Of a stretch of 64,000 nt of DNA, positions 60,801 to 64,000 are shown piece after piece; the first letter of the stretch is position 1, and each line of letters opens with the position of its first letter. Position numbers and translations under genes: made by a program. The notes beneath the pieces are model-generated. The model saw nothing but the letters and a program-made list of their open reading frames with translations. It was not told the DNA's origin and did no database searches. The stretch is from Siphonodentalium dalli (lineage: Eukaryota > Mollusca > Scaphopoda > Gadilida > Siphonodentaliidae): NCBI GenBank assembly GCA_032622095.1, contig CP136063.1, forward strand, positions 206,507,934 through 206,571,933, given 5' to 3'.

Positions 60801-63236
60801 CCATTCATCGGAAAGCTCTCAGTGATGAATGGCAACAAGCCATATTTCCAACTAAATCCTGAAAAGTTACCCATAATTCTGCTGTGGTTAAGGAGTCAAT
60901 TATTTAGGGAATTACTGTATATCGGGTGAGGAGATAAACCAAATTATTTATTTTCCAAATGTATTCGAAGAGCTATGCAGAATAAACTTGGATAAAAATA
61001 CAAATTAAACAGTAATGTTTCACATTTGTCAATTATTATAATACATCAGTCATCAGACTCATCATAATACTATTAATCCTTTCATGATGGGAGCTGCGCT
61101 GGTGCATTCTCTTATATCTGCAAGTCTCCCATGGGGGGCCTCACATATATAAGAGAATGCACTGGCTTACAAGGTCAAGGTAAATATTTTGAGGCCAATG
61201 TGTTCTCTTATATATGCGAGGCTCCCTATGGGAGACTAACATATATAAATGAATGCATCGGCACAGGGTTTTCGCAAAATTTCAGGAAGCTCCAGTCATG
61301 GAAGGGCTAAAGGACCACGTAATTTCCAAATGCCCAGATCCCATTATACACAACGTATTCCATATTATATACCACTTGGAAGAGAAACCAAAAATATATA
61401 TACAGTAAAACCTCTCCAAACCGGACCCTCTTTTAACCGAATCCCTCTCCATACTGAACGATTTGTCCGGTCCTGAATTCATGTATTCCACCAGAATATG
61501 GAACAGCTGTGGCCTAGGAGTATCCACCAAGTGATAGAGATTCTCATATTTACGCCAAGGATTCCCCTGTTATTTACCCCAAAATGCATCATAATTCACA
61601 ACTAAGAGATAAGAGTTATTCTCCTTAAATTGAGAATAATAAACTGGCAGTACAGACCAGATCAAAATTAAAACACACGTCGGTACCTTGACAAAAGCAA
61701 CATGTTCAGTTTATTTATGCACTGGCACAGGATCTTTAATTACAAGCCATAAAGGTCTACATGTACATGTCTCATCATGATTATAGTAAAACCTCTCCAA
61801 ACCGAACACCCTTCGGACCAACCCTTCTGTTCGGTTTAGATTGGTTTAGAGAGGTGTTCAGTTTATAGAAAAATCGCACTACAATCGAAATGTATTGCCG
61901 TCGTTACTACATATATATATCTTTATTGCCTCCTCATGGGAGAGTACCTACCACAATGAATGAGCCGTCACGAATGTAGTCTATTGTAGAACAGAAATTT
62001 AAACTTATAAAAGATCTACAGTCTAACAAGAGCCAACAATTTCAGAGCTCAGCATCAAGTATGTCAAATCTACCACACATGCGTTTGGTTGGTATTGCTT
62101 TCCGCGTTAAGATTTCGGAGGTAAAAATTAATGTATTGGTTCACTTATGGACTAAAAAATCTGTCCGATGTTAGGAATAGAGAGGTTTCGGTTTATGGTG
62201 ATTTTTAGTGAGAACGTACTTGTGTGAATTTGGGACAATTTGTTCGGTATGGAGAGGGATTCGGTTTATAGAGGGTCCAGTTTGGAGAGGTTTCACTGTA
62301 TAAACAGAACACAACATGCATCTTAATCAAGAATCTTTTATCAAATGAGTTGTGAACGGCGCAAGGATATATTTCATGAAAGTGGAGCTTGAGTGAATTG
62401 TGACTATATGCATAGTCTGCAACAAGTTGATAAAAGATTCTAATTTATGATTGCAGGTTGTGTTCTGTATTCATTCCACACCCTTGTGTCGAATAAGTTG
62501 CCGAACTGTTGAAACAATGTTGAACCCCAACCAAACAAACACACAACTCTATATGTTGGGGTTACAAGTACAGTAATGCCCTAATTAATCGACTCCATAA
62601 CCACAGCAGAATTATGGGTAACTTTTCAGGATTTAGTCGGAAATATGGCTTGTTGCCATTCATCGGAAAGCTATCACCGAGAGCTTTCCGATGAATGGCA
62701 ACAAGCCATATTTCCGAGAGCTTTCCGATGAATGGCAACAAGCCATATTTCCGACTAAATCCTGAAAAGTTACCAATAATTCTGCTGTGGTTATGGAGTC
62801 GATTAATTAGGCATTATTGTATTTATCAAGATATATTGTCCCAACTACAAATTACATATACACAATTTTTGCGGCTCAAATATGTCTGTTTAACCAATTC
62901 ATGATGGGAGCTATGCTGGTGCAGCATTAATGATCATGTGCCAGTGCATTCTATAATATACCGGTATGTGAGGCTCCCTATGGGAATATAAGAGAATGCA
63001 CTGGCTTACAAGGTGATAGTAAATATTGTTAGGCCAATGCATTCTCTTATATATGCAAGGCACCCTATGGGAGACTTGCATATATAAGAGAATGCATTGG
63101 CACCGGGTTTTCTCAAAATTTCAAGAAACTCCGGTCATGATGGAAGGGTTATTTAAGAGGTACCTGAGAGAGTTTGACAAAGTCCAATTCTGTTCCTGTA
63201 GCAAACTTCATCATACTGTATGTTTTCTTCCGATTA
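42617..63236 (-). CDS. GTF2F1: TFIIF alpha subunit (RAP74), eleven exons, 5' end outside window
   Basis: General transcription factor that pairs with RAP30 to form TFIIF, recruits RNA polymerase II to the preinitiation complex and acts in the nucleus. Exons in order: 63236-63164, 60653-60442, 58965-58795, 56482-56359, 54782-54698, 53826-53682, 50138-49975, 46517-46432, 45456-45348, 44372-44276, 42821-42617. All phases agree and give 489 residues plus stop (human 517). The N-terminal RAP30-dimerisation region (GAGSEFGREQRDEARRKKFG, QCPDGAFEAIP, WYNFTP), the charged middle (DSDDSEDEE and similar) and the C-terminal winged helix (RRYLMRKPMTAKDLLQKF) are complete. The start codon and roughly the first 20-40 residues must lie beyond 64000. 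Identity is very secure. Confidence 0.95.
43256..43451. mobile_element. Family B palindromic MITE
   Basis: TACAGTAATGCCCTAAATAA on the left and its mirror at the right, with TA at both ends. The centre of one arm is deleted (about 20 bp). GTF2F1 last intron. Confidence 0.8.
43931..44101. mobile_element. Family B MITE, right end deleted
   Basis: TACAGTAATGCCCAAAGTAA on the left, full centre, then truncated after ctaaatcctgaaaaattac. Followed directly by unrelated sequence. Confidence 0.75.
44276..44372 (-). CDS. GTF2F1: GTF2F1 exon 10 of those seen
   Basis: Acceptor tctttatag, donor GTGAAC. Encodes LKRKADEESPAAKKPRTDSP and a Ser/Thr-rich tail. Matches the PAAKR..RLDTGP linker of vertebrate RAP74. 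Confidence 0.9.
45284..45335 (-). pseudogene. Partial duplicate of GTF2F1 exon 45348-45456
   Basis: Reads ctcagtctaatagt..ggtactcc..gtaaccatg on the minus strand, matching the exon's ctcagtctaatagt..ggtactccggtagccatg with several substitutions. It is offset by about 80 bp, downstream of the functional exon's donor. It lacks a convincing acceptor or donor of its own, so it is taken as a decaying tandem duplicate. Confidence 0.65.
45348..45456 (-). CDS. GTF2F1: GTF2F1 exon 9 of those seen
   Basis: Acceptor gtttctag, donor GTAAAA. Encodes KKNVDKKRDRPSTPQSNSAT, PRSGTPVAMETDQDKA. The SRPGTP-like motif recalls the vertebrate linker. Confidence 0.9.
45545..46013. repeat. Large fold-back repeat
   Basis: Left TTAGGAAATGTTCA..GATAAGTTCAA and right TTGAACTTATTATCTAAAT..CCTAA are inverted. 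Inside, 45600-45745 is mirrored by 45820-45950. Single arms of the same family occur at 8460-8620 and 44110-44255 (agaat..cttttataac..). GTF2F1 intron. Confidence 0.6.
46432..46517 (-). CDS. GTF2F1: GTF2F1 exon 8 of those seen
   Basis: Acceptor tcattgtag, donor GTAAAT. Encodes FDSDSSSSDSDSDSDIDKSE, NISAIFMQ. Corresponds to the SDIDSEASSALFM region of vertebrate RAP74. Confidence 0.92.
46565..46760. mobile_element. Family C MITE
   Basis: Two tatata hairpins (tctcttatataaatatataa; tctcatatatatgagaggc) and the ggatctttaatgcagcacca segment. The terminal TTAA is lost. 47 bp upstream of the exon's acceptor. Confidence 0.6.
46998..47195 (-). repeat. Family D fragment
   Basis: One and a half core units (gaaacgagtcattttggggt; acatggctgccagtggcaat) with neither arm. 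GTF2F1 intron. Confidence 0.6.
47478..47914. mobile_element. Family A MITE with perfect 8-bp duplication
   Basis: Ends CAAGCCTGTGTTTAGTGTG and CACACTAAACTCAGACTTG. Target duplication TTGGTGAT perfect at 47470-47477 and 47915-47922. 437 bp with both palindromes and full spacer; the best full-length example. Confidence 0.9.
48010..48449. mobile_element. Chimera: tandem Family C hairpins plus half of Family B
   Basis: 48010-48295 holds ataacccttccataacagg and three successive tctcttatatatgcragtct / tataagagaa hairpins. From 48302 the Family B palindrome begins mid-arm (ggaaatatggcttgttgcc) and runs to attactgta at 48449. Confidence 0.65.
48585..48959. mobile_element. TTAA-flanked 375-bp element, copy 2
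   Basis: TTAAAGACATATTAAGGAC to CACATCACTTTAA, TTAA both ends, collinear with 41806-42181. Same orientation. GTF2F1 intron. Confidence 0.65.
49265..49712. mobile_element. Family A MITE, full structure
   Basis: Left gtctgcagatagtgtgtgtc, two palindromes (49298-49385 and 49590-49682) and the spacer including gaggtgactattaatgggtg. The right terminus is diverged. Confidence 0.7.
49975..50138 (-). CDS. GTF2F1: GTF2F1 exon 7 of those seen (acidic)
   Basis: Acceptor tgttcacag, donor GTATGT. Encodes EVSEDEKEKDKNYEEKGVDE, then DSDDSEDEEKKEPNEENKDE. Highly acidic and lysine-rich, as in the family's central region. The opposite-strand open frame here is a shadow. Confidence 0.92.
50245..50467. mobile_element. 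Family A MITE, internally deleted
   Basis: Left cctgtaaatagtgtgtctg, right cagacacaccatttgcaggc. Only half of each palindrome remains. 107 bp upstream of the acidic exon's acceptor. Confidence 0.6.
51405..51498. mobile_element. Family A MITE, right-end fragment
   Basis: gggatagcgtcactaaattc, caccctctggggacatcatt and cactatttcaaggcttg. No left half. Confidence 0.6.
51598..52036 (+). repeat. Family D short copy with both arms
   Basis: Left arm atcaatgacactgtagcgca, one degenerate core unit (atccaagatggctgctggca) and right arm ccatggcaatagctcata..catcaagttgagctaaa. Shows the family's minimal form. Confidence 0.65.
52037..53195. other. GTF2F1 intron interior; no feature seen
   Basis: AT-rich unique sequence with no exon homologous to RAP74 and no recognised repeat. 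Confidence 0.4.
53196..53671. mobile_element. Family A MITE touching a GTF2F1 splice donor
   Basis: Ends CAGGCCTGAGAATATGGTGC and GCATTATATTCTCAGGCCTG. Duplication GCTGGGGT (53188-53195) and GCTGGGAT (53672-53679), 7 of 8. On the gene's strand the duplication covers intron positions +3 to +10, so the element begins at +11. Confidence 0.85.
53682..53826 (-). CDS. GTF2F1: GTF2F1 exon 6 of those seen
   Basis: Acceptor aatttcag, donor GTATCC. Encodes EKPKKKSDKKPKKATRNAKI, then NSDDEAVEESDEGDYDDREV and DYITDSD. Direct match to SDDEAFEDSDDGDFEGQEVDYMSD of the family. Confidence 0.94.
54698..54782 (-). CDS. GTF2F1: GTF2F1 exon 5 of those seen
   Basis: Acceptor tctctgcag, donor GTGAAC. Encodes FLTDGDEWSMMDDEDDGGSD, EDKEKDGD. 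Fits the family's T-D-x-D-E-W acidic turn. Confidence 0.9.
55399..55561. mobile_element. Family C MITE, short
   Basis: taaacccttccattactgga on the left, ctccagtcatgaaagggtta on the right. TTAA at the right edge. One internal hairpin only. Confidence 0.65.
55608..55861. mobile_element. Family A MITE with perfect 8-bp duplication, spacer lost
   Basis: Ends CAAGCCTTAAAATAGCATG and CTATTTCAAGGCTTG. Target duplication AATGTCAA perfect at 55600-55607 and 55862-55869. The two palindromes are nearly adjacent (254 bp in all). Confidence 0.9.
56172..56287. mobile_element. Family B MITE, internally deleted
   Basis: TACAGTAATGCTCTAATTAA and mirrored end with TA flanks, 116 bp; the central 100 bp of the palindrome are missing. 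Confidence 0.8.
56359..56482 (-). CDS. GTF2F1: GTF2F1 exon 4 of those seen
   Basis: Acceptor ctactacag, donor GTACGT. Encodes (R)RDKTMNLFNVMLKKRIRN, DEEAETDEKEEKTKKGGKKD. Matches RRNKVLNHFSIMQQRRLKDQ of vertebrates. Confidence 0.93.
56509..56666. mobile_element. Family A MITE, single hairpin
   Basis: gtctgaatttagtttttatg, one palindrome with a shortened centre, and gctatttcaatgcttg. 26 bp upstream of the exon acceptor at 56483. Confidence 0.6.
56738..57025 (+). repeat. SINE with (ATT)n tail
   Basis: The head has degenerate polymerase III boxes (gtggtttggtcgga; tgtcaaatctcg). The body includes 'gacccttgggcaagggactg', and the 3' end aagcgctatataagcac is followed by attattattatta. This body and tail resemble LINE-derived SINE tails widespread in animals. 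GTF2F1 intron. Confidence 0.65.
57782..57996. mobile_element. Family B palindromic MITE
   Basis: TACAGTAATGCCCTAAGTAA, mirrored; TA at both ends; 215 bp, arms nearly identical. Confidence 0.85.
58610..58773. mobile_element. Family A MITE with perfect 8-bp duplication, single hairpin
   Basis: Ends CAAGCCTTGAAATAGGGTG and CACCCTATTTCAAGGCTTG. Target duplication AGTATGAT perfect at 58602-58609 and 58774-58781. 164 bp. Its edge lies at intron position +22 from the GTF2F1 donor at 58794. Confidence 0.9.
58795..58965 (-). CDS. GTF2F1: GTF2F1 exon 3 of those seen
   Basis: Acceptor aacttgcag, donor GTGAGA. Encodes YKGVREGTITDNASYYIFVQ, CPDGAFEAIPIEEWYNFTPV and EEAEEEFS. This is the most conserved block of the RAP30-dimerisation domain. 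Confidence 0.96.
59260..59432. mobile_element. piggyBac-like MITE, deleted relative of 9909-10122
   Basis: TTAACCCTTTGAGTGCCAGG and CCTGGCACTCAAAGGGTTAA at the ends, same right interior (agacttattttgtaggttta), but the internal tatata hairpin is missing. Confidence 0.75.
59928..60107. mobile_element. Family C MITE
   Basis: TTAACCCTTTCATGACCGGA on the left; the interior hairpin is reduced; right end ctagtcataaaaggtt. Confidence 0.6.
60355..60420. mobile_element. Family C fragment at a splice donor
   Basis: gtactagtaagagaatgcat, tggcacagaattttcgcaaa, agctccagttatagaaggg. Its end is 21 bp from the GTF2F1 donor at 60441. Confidence 0.5.
60442..60653 (-). CDS. GTF2F1: GTF2F1 exon 2 of those seen
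   Basis: Acceptor tttaaacag, donor GTAACT. Encodes TPVKLERENNLREFKTAYGI, FGAGSEFGREQRDEARRKKF and DAQPWLLKIG. GAGSE and EARRKK are hallmarks of TFIIF alpha. Confidence 0.96.
60714..60919. mobile_element. Family B palindromic MITE
   Basis: TACAGAAATGCCCTAAATAA, mirrored, TA ends, 206 bp, the centre shortened on one arm. Confidence 0.8.
61073..61310. mobile_element. Family C MITE, full structure
   Basis: TTAATCCTTTCATGATGGGA on the left, tccagtcatggaagggctaa on the right, with both tatata hairpins intact inside. Confidence 0.7.
61401..62300. mobile_element. Tc1/mariner or pogo-type MITE, 900 bp, with nested relative
   Basis: TACAGTAAAACCTCTCCAAA on the left and its complement ending ggtttcactgta on the right, TA at both ends. 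The inverted pairing runs about 70 bp (ggaccctc, ccctctccatactgaacga). A second end of the same kind begins at about 61785 inside it. The end sequence resembles pogo/Tigger elements. No transposase frame. Confidence 0.75.
62569..62821. mobile_element. Family B MITE with duplicated arm segment
   Basis: TACAGTAATGCCCTAATTAA to attattgta, TA ends, 253 bp. The segment gagctttccgatgaatggca, acaagccatatttccga is present twice in tandem in the right arm, a slippage-like change. Confidence 0.8.
62890..63152. mobile_element. Family C MITE at a splice donor
   Basis: TTAACCAATTCATGATGGGA on the left, two hairpins, right end catgatggaagggttat. Its edge is 11-12 bp from the GTF2F1 donor at 63163. Confidence 0.7.
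63164..63236 (-). CDS. GTF2F1: GTF2F1 first exon in window
   Basis: Acceptor tattattttag, donor GTACCT. Encodes NRKKTYSMMKFATGTELDFV, KLSQ, matching KKYNIMAFNAADKVNFATWNQ of the human N-terminus. The upstream exon with the ATG was not found before 64000. Confidence 0.88.
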
Positions 63237-63517
63237 CTAAAATAATAAAAAAACATTTTGATTATCACACCTGCTACATATACATGTAGTAGCACTGTAT
63301 TGGCCACATGACTTATAAATGAGAAGTTGCACCTCGGGTGATTGCAACACCCCACTGTGCCAAATAGAAACATGGGCAGGAAAGAATCTAAACTCTAAAA
63401 CTCTATGATACTTCTTTGATAGCCCTTCTGATTGTGATTCAGTTCTAAAAGTATACTAGTATATACAAGTACATGTACATGCATGGCAATTGGCAGTTCA
63501 TCATATCAGCAGGTTGT

Positions 63518-63620
63518 CCCAGACTGCTGGTACATAAACCAGCTAAGATATTGGGATAGACAGATGCTAGCATATGTCTATCCCAATATCTTAGCTGGTT
63601 TACGTACAAGTAGACTGGGA
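63518..63620. repeat. Long perfect-looking hairpin
   Basis: tcccagactgctggtacata, aaccagctaagatattggga, tagaca are mirrored after a short loop (gatgctagcat) by tgtctatcccaatatcttag, ctggtttacgtac, agactggga. Arms of about 48 bp. GTF2F1 upstream intron. Confidence 0.75.
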
Positions 63621-63794
63621 CTAATTAGCAGGATTCGCATATTGTACAAAACATTTCAATGACGAGGCCAAAAGTGAGCATAATTTCATAAGAAATGCAA
63701 ACATATACATTTACAAAGGCTGTATCCTTGTGAACACCTTATTTTTACTGTTCAATGCTCAATAACTAATAAGACTATTTTGACACCAAGTCTG

Positions 63795-64000
63795 GAAATA
63801 GTGTGCCTGACATTTGCAGAATGAGGTCCTCAGAGGATGAATTTAGTGACGCATTCCTGCACAGCGGGCCAGCATCACCAAAATTCACCCCCTGGATACC
63901 TCATTCTGCTTAGGCCTCAACTTTTATAGCACACTTAGGATCAGATTAAAGTTTGGCAGTTGATGATGTTCACCCATTAGACATCTCGACTATGCAATTT
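63795..64000. mobile_element. Family A MITE, cut by window edge
   Basis: ggaaatagtgtgcctgacat, one full palindrome (63818-63908), then spacer (gatgatgttcacccattag). The right half lies beyond 64000. Confidence 0.75.

Overview
This is AT-rich animal DNA with spliceosomal introns. It looks lophotrochozoan and most likely comes from a bivalve mollusc. The grounds are the many TACATGTA-type simple repeats, arrays of about 140-180 bp units flanked by arms (reminiscent of bivalve 'pearl' elements), very dense small inverted-repeat transposons, and three conserved animal genes in long repeat-filled introns. The species is an inference; the eukaryotic, animal nature is not in doubt.

Three host genes can be assembled exon by exon from conserved protein sequence and matching splice phases. 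(1) RPL37 (ribosomal protein eL37), minus strand, coding exons 9474-9555, 19167-19251 and 20893-21028; the exon carrying the ATG was not found. (2) FBXO4 (F-box protein with an atypical small-GTPase-like domain), plus strand, six coding exons from 32747 to 40475, predicted 475 aa, with an unusual N-terminal extension of about 177 residues bearing two CxxC motifs. (3) GTF2F1 (TFIIF alpha, RAP74), minus strand, eleven exons from 63236 down to the stop at 42617; only the extreme N-terminus lies beyond the window. FBXO4 and GTF2F1 are convergent, about 2.1 kb apart. RPL37 acts in translation, FBXO4 in ubiquitin ligase substrate choice and GTF2F1 in RNA polymerase II initiation; nothing suggests they work together beyond sharing a housekeeping neighbourhood.

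A nearly intact non-LTR retrotransposon (27.2-31.9 kb, plus strand) lies between RPL37 and FBXO4. It has an ORF1 with coiled-coil and 15-residue repeats and an 1163-aa endonuclease/reverse transcriptase ORF2.

Layout: 1-9.4 kb is repeats (SINE head, arm-flanked tandem arrays, TTAA element, TIR element). 9.4-21 kb is RPL37, whose 9.6-kb intron holds a 4.6-kb TIR element and a 1.3-kb hAT element with a perfect 8-bp target duplication. 21-27 kb is nested TIR elements. 27-32 kb is the LINE. 32.6-40.6 kb is FBXO4. 42.6-64 kb is GTF2F1.

The introns are crowded with four recurring small elements. Family A is a double-hairpin MITE with 8-bp target duplications. Family B is a palindromic TA-flanked MITE of about 200 bp. 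Family C is a TTAA-flanked piggyBac-like MITE. Family D is the arm-flanked tandem arrays. Several copies sit 11-22 bp inside introns, right at splice donors.
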